Assembly (NCBI GenBank): GCA_903825035.1
Contig: CAIJYV010000027.1
Span: 18,536 to 82,535, forward strand
Length of the DNA: 64,000 nt
Source of the DNA: an uncultured Actinomycetes bacterium
Lineage (GTDB): Bacteria > Actinomycetota > Acidimicrobiia > Acidimicrobiales > RAAP-2
Reading direction: 5' to 3'
Shown: positions 10,018-18,589 of the stretch, in pieces
Position numbering within the stretch: the stretch's first letter is position 1
Layout of the letters: each line of letters opens with the position of its first letter
Translations under genes and position numbers: made by a program
The notes under the pieces: model-generated
The model's input: the letters and a program-made list of their open reading frames with translations, nothing else
Database searches by the model: none
Told to the model about the DNA's origin: nothing

Positions 10018-10112
10018 AATTGGAATGGCATCTTCTAGGGGCCGCCATATCTTTGATGTGATATCTTTATAAGGCGCAGACTTCATAGGTCTGTTGTGTG
10101 ACTGGTGTGACC

Positions 10113-10826
10113 ATGACGTGGCCAAATTTCTATTTTGGAATGGATTCTTGAAGCGGCGGCGAATTTCCGTGTGCTGGCGATGGTGATAACTATTACATTG
10201 GAAAAGTTGGCGCTGGGATAACCCCTCATCTCGGTGTTGGATGGAACGCAGAGTCCGCACGCTTGGCAGGTCCAACAAGAACTTTCGCCTATCGGGACGT
10301 TGAGGGACCAGGAACCATTCCCGCAGGTCAGACTGCTAAAGATTGGGGTGAGCAGCAAGCCAGTGCATTCTGTACAGAGGTTTTGTATGATGCAGCATCG
10401 AAGTTTGTCGGAGGCAGAACCTTCTTTGGAGATATAGAGATTGGGAATCTTGGTTGGGGCCACGGAACCCAGCAGCAAGGGCAAGACATCGTTTACGGCT
10501 TCCTGCTTGAGATGGTTGCGCTTAGTCAAATATCGGGCCTGTACGCAAATTTGACAGATTGGGATAATCTTCTCGGAACCAATTGGACACCATCAATACC
10601 CTTTGTTTGGTGGCTTGCGGATGGGTACCCTGGAATTACGACTTGCGCTGTAGCAGGTGCGGAATTCAACTCACTAATGACTGGTTCCGCTGGAGCAACT
10701 CGTGCTCGGGGGAATATGAAAGTGATGCTTTGGCAATATAACCTCACACCTTCGAGTTCACGTGATCTCAATGTTACGCCGTATAACGGATACCTTTCTG
10801 GGGCATGGCACCCCACTCCAATTTGA
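10113..10826 (+). pseudogene. GH25/DUF1906-like secreted hydrolase remnant with in-frame TGA
   Basis: From an ATG at 10113 one frame reads MTWPNFYFGMDS, meets TGA at 10149-10151, and continues without another stop for about 225 codons. Both sides of the TGA look like one protein, and the frame beyond it has no start codon before a TTG at 10263, which would leave it without its N-terminus. The upstream part lacks a signal peptide. The C-terminal LWQYN motif and aromatic-rich GW and WW segments recall GH25 or Rv2525c-like sugar-binding barrels, but this is a weak assignment. Base composition is more AT-rich than the surroundings, suggesting transfer. Its stop overlaps the next ATG (TGATG). Confidence 0.5.
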
Positions 10827-11386
10827 TGGTCAAATTCAACAAGCTGCCGCGAGCCCTTTTAGCGGTCGTTGTGTTTTTGCCATTACTTTTTGGTGTTTTC
10901 GTAAGCTGGTTAGGTTTGGCTGGTGAAACAACTTCGATTTCGGCTCAATGCAATATGAGTAACTTGGAGGTTTCAATTACTGGGTCTGGAGCAAATGCGG
11001 GGAATGTCTACAGAACAGTCCTTTTGACAAACACTGGACCAAACCAGTGCGAATTAGGTGGAATTCCTAAAATCAGGATTTTTGATTCCCAGGGCTCGCA
11101 GCTAAAAATTGCTGCTTTTCACAATCGTGGAGTCTGGTCTCATCTCAAACGGGGTGCTGTAGTCCTTAAGCGGTTTCAAGAAGCTTCTTTCGGATTCTCT
11201 TATGCGGATGCGATTCAAGTCACCAAGCCAGAACCTGACTCCTGTCAGGCTTTATTTGTTGATTTTGGATTACCTAAGCAAAGGCAATTCGTACTTTTCG
11301 CGGAGTTCCAAATTCCGTTTGATCTTTGTCGCTCCGGCAGGAGCGTTGACGTAACTCCTATTCAAAACGGTCCAGTTCTCCTCTGA
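10826..11386 (+). CDS. Secreted or membrane-anchored DUF4232 protein
   Basis: From ATG 10826 the protein has 186 residues. An N-terminal hydrophobic segment (about residues 9-30) can act as signal or anchor. The rest fits DUF4232, a beta-sandwich of unknown function common in secreted actinobacterial proteins: a first cysteine (AQCNMSNLEVS), then LTNTGPNQCELGGIP, and later cysteines (DSCQALF, DLCRSG), consistent with disulfides outside the cell. A start seven codons upstream (10805) is possible, but the TGATG overlap with the preceding frame favours 10826. Codon use is AT-rich like its neighbour. Confidence 0.65.
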   Translation: MVKFNKLPRALLAVVVFLPLLFGVFVSWLGLAGETTSISAQCNMSNLEVSITGSGANAGNVYRTVLLTNTGPNQCELGGIPKIRIFDSQGSQLKIAAFHNRGVWSHLKRGAVVLKRFQEASFGFSYADAIQVTKPEPDSCQALFVDFGLPKQRQFVLFAEFQIPFDLCRSGRSVDVTPIQNGPVLL

Positions 11387-11414
11387 TTGAAGAATCAACA
11401 TTCGGGCAAATCGG

Positions 11415-12869
11415 TCAGAATGAGATGCTGCTCAGTCCAGGAATTGTCTTTTCACTTCGTTCGACCATACTTGCCCATTCGAAGCGGACCAGTGAAGCGA
11501 GATCTGCATCCACTTGGGGTTCGTGGATGCGAGCGTAATTAGTCATTTGACCGACTTCCTCCACACTTAATTCACCAATCCCAACTAGCGCCATGAGACC
11601 AGCTCCGCGCAGTGTTGCTTCCCGCTCGTCTGAGACGCATACGCGCGTTGAAGTGATGTCGGCTAGGAATTGCGTGAAGTAAGTATTCACGCTCATGCCA
11701 CCGTCCACACGGATCTCGGAAATCTCTTTTCCGGATTGGACTCGAGCGGCATCAAGCAGATCGGCTCCGCGATGCGCCACCCCTTCGAGAACCGCACGGA
11801 CCATGTGCGCGCGGGTTGTGCCCTGTGACAGGCCCAAGAACGCACCTCGAGCACCGAAGTCCCACTTGGGTGTGCCAAGCCCATTGAAGGCAGGAATGAA
11901 ATAGACGCCATCGGTGCTCGGTACTGAGGTTGCTAATGCCTCAACTTCATCGAGGTCTCGGCAAAGACCCATCCCATCCACTAACCACTGCACGCAAGAT
12001 CCGGCGCTCAATACCGCAGCTTCAAAACCCCACGTGATCTCGTCGCCCATTGAACGTAGGACGGTGGGGAAGCATCCGGATTCGAATCGGCGAAGGTGCT
12101 CGGGGCCGGTAGTCCCATCGACCATGTCGAGCATCGCTCCAGTACCGAAGGTGATCTTCGTTCCAGCCAGCGAGCCACCCTGACCAAAGAGAGAAGCTGG
12201 CTGGTCCCCAACGAGCGCCGTAATCGGAAGCGAACCGGGGAGTGCTTGTGCAGTGGCGAGCTGACCCATCGTTGGAACAATTTCAGGCATTTGCAAGCCG
12301 CTCAGACCCAAGGTGGCCATATCGCCGAAGCTCCATGACTTGGCGTCAAGGTTGATGAGACCAGTCAAAGAAGCATTCGATCGGTCCGTTACAAAATCGG
12401 CACCGTTGCTTAGCTTCCAGGTGAGCCACGTTTCTAGGGTTGCAAAGGCGAGCTCTGAGGCTTCTCGGCCGCTGGAGTTGACTAACCACCTGGCCTTCGT
12501 TGCTGACTGGTTGGGCGCTAGAAACAAGCCTTCATTCTGCAAACCTAAGCAGTCGAAGACCGTTCGGAGGTCTTGCCACGAAAGTACGGGGCCGACCGGC
12601 TCACCGGTGAGTGGATCAAATACGACAGTGCTCGCCCTCTGGCAGGTGATGCCTATGGAAGACACACCCTCCTCTCCGTTGAGAATTTGTTTCGAGAGAG
12701 TCAAGGCAATATTTGCAATCTCATTGGCATCGAGCTGCACTTCGCCAGTCGATGGCTTGTCGACCGTCAATTGTTGGCTGAGTACCGATGACACAATTCC
12801 ACTGCGGCTGACGAGGCCAACACGAATCGAGGTTGAACCTAAGTCAATTGCCAATGCCCGTTTTGCCAC
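11415..12869 (-). CDS. glpK: Glycerol kinase (FGGY family)
   Basis: This 484-residue sugar-kinase-fold protein would phosphorylate glycerol to glycerol 3-phosphate with ATP. It shows the N-terminal phosphate loop (AIDLGSTSIRVGLVSRSG), the GTGAMLD segment (about residue 240), and the C-terminal FGGY region with GTPKWDFGARGAFLGL and VDGGMSVNTYF. The last matches glycerol kinases better than xylulokinases, though another polyol substrate is not excluded. It follows an XRE-type regulator gene on the same strand after 31 bases. No glycerol facilitator or dehydrogenase is nearby. Confidence 0.82.
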   Translation of the reverse strand: MAKRALAIDLGSTSIRVGLVSRSGIVSSVLSQQLTVDKPSTGEVQLDANEIANIALTLSKQILNGEEGVSSIGITCQRASTVVFDPLTGEPVGPVLSWQDLRTVFDCLGLQNEGLFLAPNQSATKARWLVNSSGREASELAFATLETWLTWKLSNGADFVTDRSNASLTGLINLDAKSWSFGDMATLGLSGLQMPEIVPTMGQLATAQALPGSLPITALVGDQPASLFGQGGSLAGTKITFGTGAMLDMVDGTTGPEHLRRFESGCFPTVLRSMGDEITWGFEAAVLSAGSCVQWLVDGMGLCRDLDEVEALATSVPSTDGVYFIPAFNGLGTPKWDFGARGAFLGLSQGTTRAHMVRAVLEGVAHRGADLLDAARVQSGKEISEIRVDGGMSVNTYFTQFLADITSTRVCVSDEREATLRGAGLMALVGIGELSVEEVGQMTNYARIHEPQVDADLASLVRFEWASMVERSEKTIPGLSSISF

Positions 12870-12900
12870 AAGTCTTCCTCATCCTTAGTTCGGAAATAAC

Positions 12901-13236
12901 CTACTCCGCATTTTCAACAGGGACGCTATCGCCACTGAAGCAAGGTTTCTCCGAATTCCTGCTGAGCCTTGGGGGTCGCTTCTCTCGACGGTCTTGTAGG
13001 CCATCGTCTTGTTCAGTGAGCGGAGCGAACTGGAATCGAACCTCGTAACCGCTGGCTTTGAGCAGCTTCAAACGTGTCGGGAAGGTTGAGTGGCGTTTAT
13101 CTAATTCGTGTGCTGAAACCATCGTGGCGGGCGCTTCGGCAAGTTTTGCCAATTGGGTTTGACTCAGACTGCTTCGGCGCCGCGCGAGTCTTAATAAAGC
13201 GCAAGCAAGGGCATTCGATGCATGCGATTGCGTCAT
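12901..13236 (-). CDS. XRE-family helix-turn-helix regulator
   Basis: This 111-residue protein has an HTH of the Cro/CI type: LSQTQLAKLAEAPATMVSAHE spans the two DNA-reading helices (about residues 23-43), followed by KASGYEVRFQFAPL. The C-terminus is basic and likely disordered. The ATG at 13236 puts the HTH near the N-terminus as usual; TTG at 13272 would add 12 residues. It lies directly upstream of glycerol kinase on the same strand and divergent from the acyl-CoA dehydrogenase, so it may control either; no operator was identified. Confidence 0.7.
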   Translation of the reverse strand: MTQSHASNALACALLRLARRRSSLSQTQLAKLAEAPATMVSAHELDKRHSTFPTRLKLLKASGYEVRFQFAPLTEQDDGLQDRREKRPPRLSRNSEKPCFSGDSVPVENAE

Positions 13237-13332
13237 AAGACGATTTGTATGGGAAAGGTCTGAAGTGGCCAAATCGCCCAGAAGTCACTCGTTTTGGCCT
13301 TTTCGCCATGATTCGAGTAGTACCTTGGGGAT

Positions 13333-14502
13333 ATGGACTTTGAGTTATCAGAAGAATTAGAAGGTCTTCGCCAAATGGTCCGCCAGTTGGCCCAGACGAA
13401 AATTGCCCCCCGCGCCAGAGAAATCGATAAGACCGGCGAATACCCAGAAGACATCTTTCAAGAGTTCCGCAAGGCGGACTTGCTCGGTCTTTGCATCCCC
13501 GAAGAATACGGCGGCTCGGGTGCTGGCATCTTGGGACTTGTGCTCGCTATCGAGGAGGTCACTAAGTACTCAAACGTGCTCGGCCTAATGCTCCTGCTGA
13601 CCCGCCTCCCAACGGGACCAATCATGATCGCCGGAACTGAGGCGCAAAAGCAGAAGTACCTACCCGGTATCGCCAACGGTACCCAGCGTGCGGCCTTTTG
13701 CCTCTCCGAGCCCGGTAACGGCTCGGACGTAGCGGGTATGCAAACTCGAGCCACGCCAGACCCTGACGTGCCCGGTGGGTACATTTTGAATGGAACGAAG
13801 AGTTGGATAAGTGGTGGCATTCAAGCCGACTGGTTCACCGTCTTTGCGAAGGTGGGCGATCCCTCTTCACGTCAACACTCGAACATCACCGGCTTTATCG
13901 TTGATGGTGACACACCTGGCGTGTCGCGTCCACGCGTTGACCACAAGATGGGTGTTCGCGGTATTGATACTGCGGACATCGTCTTTGACAACGTCAAAGT
14001 TGGTCCCGAGAATGTCATTGGCGGAAGTTTCTCGCTCGCAATGCAGTCACTTAACGCCATGCGACCAGTTGTTGCTGCACGCGGTATTGGTCTCGCCGAA
14101 GGTGCGCTGATGTACGCCGTGGAGTACGCGAAGAACCGGCCAGCCTTCAACCAAACCATCGCCGACTTTCAGGGTATTCAGTGGGAGATTGCCAAGTGCG
14201 CCACAGAAATTGAAGCGGGTCGGTTGTTGACCTACCGTGCGGCCGTGATGGCTGACAATGGCCAATATGGCAAGGAGTTTGTTCCGCTTCTTTCAATGTG
14301 CAAGTACTACGCCGCTGAGATGGCGGTGCGGGTATCGAGCGTCACGCTACAGATGTTGGGCGCGGCTGGATACATGGAAGATCACCCCATGGAGCTCTAC
14401 TACCGCGACGCACGTCAGCTACCAATCGTTGAGGGTACGAGTCAGATTCAGATGGGTCTCATCGCCAAGGGAGTCCTTGGTCACGACCTCTGGTGGGACT
14501 AG
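13333..14502 (+). CDS. Acyl-CoA dehydrogenase
   Basis: The 389-residue flavoenzyme would introduce the alpha-beta double bond into an acyl-CoA. It has the three-part fold: an N-terminal helical domain, the middle beta domain with the FAD/substrate motif FCLSEPGNGSDVAG (about residue 116) and WISGG, and the C-terminal helical domain with QMLGAAGYMEDHPMELYYRD and EGTSQIQ. The glutamate of EGTSQIQ corresponds to the catalytic base of short- and medium-chain enzymes. Chain-length preference cannot be told. It stands alone, convergent with an AsnC-domain gene three bases away. Confidence 0.93.
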   Translation: MDFELSEELEGLRQMVRQLAQTKIAPRAREIDKTGEYPEDIFQEFRKADLLGLCIPEEYGGSGAGILGLVLAIEEVTKYSNVLGLMLLLTRLPTGPIMIAGTEAQKQKYLPGIANGTQRAAFCLSEPGNGSDVAGMQTRATPDPDVPGGYILNGTKSWISGGIQADWFTVFAKVGDPSSRQHSNITGFIVDGDTPGVSRPRVDHKMGVRGIDTADIVFDNVKVGPENVIGGSFSLAMQSLNAMRPVVAARGIGLAEGALMYAVEYAKNRPAFNQTIADFQGIQWEIAKCATEIEAGRLLTYRAAVMADNGQYGKEFVPLLSMCKYYAAEMAVRVSSVTLQMLGAAGYMEDHPMELYYRDARQLPIVEGTSQIQMGLIAKGVLGHDLWWD

Positions 14503-14505
14503 TCC

Positions 14506-14742
14506 TTAGATATTGACAACGGGGCAGGTGAGGGTGCGGGTAATACCGGGCACCTTCTGCACTGCGCCGACAATGAACTTGCCCAGTTCGTCAACCGAGC
14601 CAGCCTCGCAACGTACAATCACGTCGTAGGGGCCGGTGACTTCGAACGCCTCGAGGACGCCAGGAACCAAACGGGTTGCGTGTACAACCGACTCGGCTGA
14701 ACCGATTTCTGATTGGATCAAGATGTATGCCTGTACCGCCAT
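14506..14742 (-). CDS. Stand-alone Lrp/AsnC ligand-binding (RAM) domain protein
   Basis: The 78-residue protein is only the effector-binding and oligomerisation domain of Lrp/AsnC regulators (AYILIQSEIGSAESVV, then VTGPYDVIVRCEAG). No DNA-binding helix-turn-helix is present, so it is not a repressor by itself. Such proteins may bind amino acids or pair with full-length Lrp proteins. ATG 14742 is preferred because a GAAAGG site lies about six bases upstream; the frame extends 11 codons further. Confidence 0.82.
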   Translation of the reverse strand: MAVQAYILIQSEIGSAESVVHATRLVPGVLEAFEVTGPYDVIVRCEAGSVDELGKFIVGAVQKVPGITRTLTCPVVNI

Positions 14743-14784
14743 GGGACTACCTTTCGTTACCTCTACCTTAGCCAAAGCGGCAAA

Positions 14785-15018
14785 TTAGTCGAATTGCTCG
14801 CCCGCGAATGGCTTTCCGTTGTGCCACTTATGGCAAATCTCGCATTGGTAGGAGGTCAGCTCCACCCGGTTCTCGATAAAGGCGAAATTCGCGGCGCTCG
14901 TCGCTTCGGCCAAGGTTCGGTAGGCCTTTTTGGGACTCCCGTCGATATTGACGTGCCCACTCGATCTACCCGAACGAGGTGGGCGAGGTTTCTGCTTTCG
15001 GGGGGCTCGCTTTTTCAC
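14785..15018 (-). CDS. Small basic protein with CxxC-type motif, unknown function
   Basis: A 77-residue protein that I do not recognise. The first 22 residues are rich in Lys, Arg and Pro; the rest holds AYRTLAEATSAANFAFIE and then YQCEICHKWHNGK, where Cys, Cys, His and His could bind a zinc ion. The GTG start is preceded by a good GGAAGG site. It is divergent from the DUF3039 gene, separated by only 23 bases, so the two promoters must overlap. Confidence 0.55.
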   Translation of the reverse strand: MKKRAPRKQKPRPPRSGRSSGHVNIDGSPKKAYRTLAEATSAANFAFIENRVELTSYQCEICHKWHNGKPFAGEQFD

Positions 15019-15041
15019 CCTTCCAACCCTAGGGGGCTATC

Positions 15042-15332
15042 GTGGCATCTATGAGTCAGCTTGACACCGAATTGATAATTGAGTCCATCCCCCAAGTAGA
15101 TGACGGCAATCACGAGCGTTTCACCCACATTGTCCTAGAGGGCTATACCCCCGAGGGCGGAGACTTCGTTCCGGTAGACAACTCGGTCGTGGGCGGAATT
15201 ATCAACTCCACTCCGGTAAAGGCTCTGTGTGGCAAGGTCTGGGTACCCGGTCGAGATCCAAAGAAATATCCTCTTTGCCCAACGTGTAAAGAGATTGCTC
15301 AATCTTTAGGTTGGGATTTACCGAACGGGTAA
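15042..15332 (+). CDS. DUF3039 family protein
   Basis: The 96-residue protein matches the actinobacterial DUF3039 family through ALCGKVWVPGRDPKKYPLCP with CPTCKE: three cysteines probably form a metal site near the C-terminus. The family has no established function. GTG 15042 has an AGGGGG ribosome site six bases upstream; ATG 15051 is an alternative. The amidotransferase gene begins 14 bases after its stop. Confidence 0.8.
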   Translation: MASMSQLDTELIIESIPQVDDGNHERFTHIVLEGYTPEGGDFVPVDNSVVGGIINSTPVKALCGKVWVPGRDPKKYPLCPTCKEIAQSLGWDLPNG

Positions 15333-15346
15333 GTAGGCTGGACGGC

Positions 15347-16021
15347 ATGCCTCGCGTCCTCGTTATTCGTCACCACCTTGAAGACACCCCCGGACTGGTG
15401 GGCGAGGCGTTTGCCAAGCGCGGCTATGAGGTGGATTTGGTGATGATGAGTGCTGAGCACGATACGCCTTCACTCGACGGCTACGACATTCTGACGATTC
15501 TCGGTTCCAAGCACGCGGTCTACGACCCGCTCGTTGAAGAGGCCTGGTTTGGCCGTGAGCTCCAAGTCATTGACGAAGCGAACAGGCGCGAAATTCCAAT
15601 TTTGGGAATTTGTTTCGGCGGACAGGCGCTCTGTCGTTACTTCGGCGGAACCGTGTCTAAGGCCCCATCGTCTGAAATCGGCTGGACCGAGATAGAGGTC
15701 AAGCCGGGCATAGAACTTTCGACTGGCCCGTGGTTCGAGTACCACTTCGACCACTGTGACCTGCCAGTGGAAGCCGAAGTCTGGGCCGAGACTGACGCTG
15801 CGGTCCAAATGTTTGCCATAGGTCGCAATGTTGGAACCCAGTTCCACCCCGAAATCGATGAGGTCCAAATCAAGGAATGGATGAGCGGAGCGGGTGGCGA
15901 AGAGACCCGTGACTTAGGCGTTGACCCAGAGGGGCTGATTGAACAGACTCGCAACGAGGAACCAGCGGCCAGAATTCGCACCCAACAACTCGTTGATCTT
16001 TTTTTAGCTCGGCAGAAATAA
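15347..16021 (+). CDS. Class I glutamine amidotransferase-like protein
   Basis: The 224-residue protein has the GATase-1 fold seen in GMP-synthase-like amidotransferases. The nucleophile lies in LGICFGGQAL (about residue 90) and the catalytic His-Glu pair in TQFHPEID (about residue 167), so the triad is intact. No synthetase domain is attached; such single-domain members act on unknown substrates or as gamma-glutamyl hydrolases. ATG 15347 gives the family's usual start (PRVLVIRHH). It is followed two bases later by the RNA methyltransferase gene. Confidence 0.82.
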   Translation: MPRVLVIRHHLEDTPGLVGEAFAKRGYEVDLVMMSAEHDTPSLDGYDILTILGSKHAVYDPLVEEAWFGRELQVIDEANRREIPILGICFGGQALCRYFGGTVSKAPSSEIGWTEIEVKPGIELSTGPWFEYHFDHCDLPVEAEVWAETDAAVQMFAIGRNVGTQFHPEIDEVQIKEWMSGAGGEETRDLGVDPEGLIEQTRNEEPAARIRTQQLVDLFLARQK

Positions 16022-16023
16022 TC

Positions 16024-17232
16024 GTGTCGACCATGGATGAGCGCGAAAGCGTCCGAATTGAACGTCCCGCCACCGGTGGCGGAGTTGCCCATCTCAGCGA
16101 TGGGCGGGTTGTCTTTGTCCGACACTCACTGCCGGGAGAAACTGTTCAAGTAAATCTGACCGAAAGTTCTAAGAACTTTGCCCGTGGCGAAGCGGTCGAG
16201 ATTCTCGAAGCCAGCCCAGAGCGCGTAACGCCAGTGTGCCCAGTAGCGGTTCCGGGTGGATGCGGTGGCTGTGACTTGCAGCACGCATCGCCAGTGGCCC
16301 AGCGTGAGTGGAAGACTTTCTTGGTCCAAGACCACCTGCAACGCATTGCCGGTATTGAAGTGGAGCTCAAGATTGAGCCCACCCCGGAGCTGGCCCAAAA
16401 TACTCGTACGCGACTTCGTTGTGCGGTGACCGAGTCGGGCCAATTGGCTTTGCGCGCCGCTCGTAGTCATGACCTCGTGCCCATCAGTGAATGTGCCGCC
16501 TCGGACCTTGTCTTTGGACCGGCCTTCGAAAATTCGTGGGGCAAGGTTGATGAGGTTGAGCTTCGCGCTATTGGCGACGGACAGCCCTTTGCGGTCGTTC
16601 GCCGAGGCGAGCTCTACGATGTGGTCGCTCTGGACGGTACTCGACTGCACCCCGATACCCAAAGCCGGGTGAGTGTTCGCAACTTTGTTTATTCCGTCGG
16701 TCCACGCTCCTTCTGGCAGTCCCATCGTGACGGCCCTGAGATTCTCGTCAATCAAGTCTTGGCCTACGCTCAGTTGAGCAAGGGTGATCACGCCGTTGAC
16801 CTGTTCAGCGGAGTTGGGCTCTTCTCAATCGCCATGGCGAAAGAGGTTGGCCCTACCGGAAAGGTAGTCGCCGTTGAATCCTCAGCTTTTTCGGTGAAGG
16901 ATGCTCGCCAAAATGCTCAGGGATTTCCTTGGGTCAAAATTCGAGAGTGGACGGTTTCGGCTCGAGCGATCAACGATGCGGTGATGGAGAACGATGTTGT
17001 CATTCTCGACCCACCTCGAATCGGACTTGCCAAGGGTGTCGTCGAAGCGCTCGCTCGTCGCCGACCTCGTCGCGTGGTCTATGTCAGCTGTGACGCTGCC
17101 ACTTTTGCACGCGACCTGGCCCTGTTTGAAGAACATGGGATTGAACTGCAAGACATGAAGGTCTATGACCTATTCCCGATGACCGAACACGTCGAAATCG
17201 TTGCCCTCTTAGTACCAGTCGAGACGGAATAA
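16024..17232 (+). CDS. RNA (uracil-5-)-methyltransferase, TrmA/RlmD family
   Basis: The 402-residue enzyme would place a methyl group on C5 of a uridine in rRNA or tRNA. An N-terminal TRAM domain (about residues 8-65) is followed by an Fe-S cysteine set (CPVAVPGGCGGC, about 75) and a SAM-binding fold (VDLFSGVGLFS, about 258). DPPRIGL and VSCDAATFARDL carry the catalytic acid and the nucleophilic cysteine. Target position is not decidable from sequence. In many actinobacteria this gene sits next to an APC permease; here that permease lies several genes away. Confidence 0.88.
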   Translation: MSTMDERESVRIERPATGGGVAHLSDGRVVFVRHSLPGETVQVNLTESSKNFARGEAVEILEASPERVTPVCPVAVPGGCGGCDLQHASPVAQREWKTFLVQDHLQRIAGIEVELKIEPTPELAQNTRTRLRCAVTESGQLALRAARSHDLVPISECAASDLVFGPAFENSWGKVDEVELRAIGDGQPFAVVRRGELYDVVALDGTRLHPDTQSRVSVRNFVYSVGPRSFWQSHRDGPEILVNQVLAYAQLSKGDHAVDLFSGVGLFSIAMAKEVGPTGKVVAVESSAFSVKDARQNAQGFPWVKIREWTVSARAINDAVMENDVVILDPPRIGLAKGVVEALARRRPRRVVYVSCDAATFARDLALFEEHGIELQDMKVYDLFPMTEHVEIVALLVPVETE

Positions 17233-17267
17233 GACTCCCTCACCAACTGACCTCCATGGAGGGCGAA

Positions 17268-18158
17268 CTATTTAAACCAAATAGGTGGCGTTACTGGGAT
17301 TCGCTCGAACTGGGAATTCACTGCGCCAAAGCGCTCGTCGTTGCTGACCCAATCTTGGTAGGCGGCGGAGATCTCCTCTTGAGTTCTGGCGACGAAGTTC
17401 CACCACATCAGTAACTTTTCTTGGAGTGGTTCGCCGCCCAGCAACACCACTCGAGTTGGTTCTGTAACTTCGAGAGCAATTTCATCTCGTGTGCTCCCAA
17501 GGTAGGCGAGTGCGCCAGGGGCAACAACCTTTCCCTCAACAAGCACCGCTCCTTCAGCGACGACCAGGGCGTATTCAAAAGATTTTTCGAGAGGCAAGAT
17601 CGTTGGTCCGTAGCGCAAATTTAATTCGACCCCTACGGTGGGGGTGTCCAAAAGCGCAGGGGATTGCTGGTCGGCAAAGCGACCGACGATGACCTGACCT
17701 GATGCGTTACCAATTTCGAATTTTGGCACTGAAGGAAGATGTTGAAAGGTTGACGGGCTTTTGCGAGTGGACTCTGGTTGAGCGAGCCAAAGCTGCATTC
17801 CGTGCAGAGTACCTCGGTGGTAATTCGGGTCCTCTTCGGCATGAACAACGCCATTTCCCGCGCCCATTAAGTTCAGCTGGCCCGGACTTATGAGTTGTTC
17901 TGATCCCAGCGAGTCCTTGTGCAGAAACTCGCCAGAAAATAGCCAGGTGACCGTTTGTAAACCTATGTGGGGGTGAGGGGCTACATCGACCGATATTTCG
18001 GGGTCCAATTGAGCTGGCCCCATGTGGTCCACAAAGCACCACGAGCCCACCGTCCGTCGACCTCGGGTCGGAAGAGTTCGTCTCACGCTGAGAGCACCAA
18101 CCAGCGCTTCTCGTCCTGGCAGTACCTGAATCTGGGGGGAGATTGGCAATTCATTCAT
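17268..18158 (-). CDS. Pirin family protein
   Basis: The 296-residue bicupin protein has the pirin metal site in its N-terminal cupin: VAPHPHIGLQTVT, LHKDSLG and VVHAEE supply the His and Glu ligands. Family members act as quercetin dioxygenases or as redox-responsive partners of other proteins. The C-terminal cupin is present but lacks an evident metal set. It stands alone, convergent with the methyltransferase gene and divergent from the DoxX gene. Confidence 0.9.
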   Translation of the reverse strand: MNELPISPQIQVLPGREALVGALSVRRTLPTRGRRTVGSWCFVDHMGPAQLDPEISVDVAPHPHIGLQTVTWLFSGEFLHKDSLGSEQLISPGQLNLMGAGNGVVHAEEDPNYHRGTLHGMQLWLAQPESTRKSPSTFQHLPSVPKFEIGNASGQVIVGRFADQQSPALLDTPTVGVELNLRYGPTILPLEKSFEYALVVAEGAVLVEGKVVAPGALAYLGSTRDEIALEVTEPTRVVLLGGEPLQEKLLMWWNFVARTQEEISAAYQDWVSNDERFGAVNSQFERIPVTPPIWFK

Positions 18159-18235
18159 GGAACCACGGTATCGGCAATCCAGTGTTTTGGGTGAGTCTCT
18201 CGATACGATTGGAAACTACAAATGAAAGGTCCACT

Positions 18236-18589
18236 ATGAAAACCGCAATGATAATTTTTGGAACCCTGTTGACATTCTTCGGCCTCTTCTCGGCATCGGG
18301 AAAGTTCTCCAAAATGGAAAACGTCATGAAAGCCATGGATCACGTTGGCGTTAAGCCAGCCCAGATCAATATTTTGGCCACCTTGGAAGCTTTGGGCGCC
18401 TTAGGCATCATCGTTGGAATTTGGTCTAAGCCACTCGGCATCGCCGCCGCCACCGGCATGACTCTTTACTTCCTCGGTGCCGTGGTCGCTCACCTGCGTA
18501 TTAAGGACAAATTCAAAGACTTCGCCCCTGCACTCCTTATTTTTGTAGTGGCAGCAGTGACGCTGGTATTCGAATTAAAGCGTAAGTAG
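18236..18589 (+). CDS. DoxX-like small membrane protein
   Basis: The 117-residue protein has four predicted transmembrane helices, with the first starting right after MKTAMI and the SASGKFSKM and GIIVGIWSKPLGI segments typical of the DoxX-like family. Family members are linked to redox and thiol homeostasis at the membrane, but the biochemical role is unclear. The ATG is preceded by GAAAGGT at a good distance. It ends exactly one base before the end of arsC on the opposite strand. Confidence 0.8.
   Translation: MKTAMIIFGTLLTFFGLFSASGKFSKMENVMKAMDHVGVKPAQINILATLEALGALGIIVGIWSKPLGIAAATGMTLYFLGAVVAHLRIKDKFKDFAPALLIFVVAAVTLVFELKRK

Noticed and set aside
16126..16791. Minus-strand frame of 221 codons
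   Set aside because: Antisense to the TrmA/RlmD methyltransferase, whose catalytic motifs are intact.
17251..17262. Palindrome CCTCCATGGAGG between the methyltransferase and pirin genes
   Set aside because: It has no loop and no T-run, so it is a poor terminator, and a single 12-base palindrome is not evidence of an operator.
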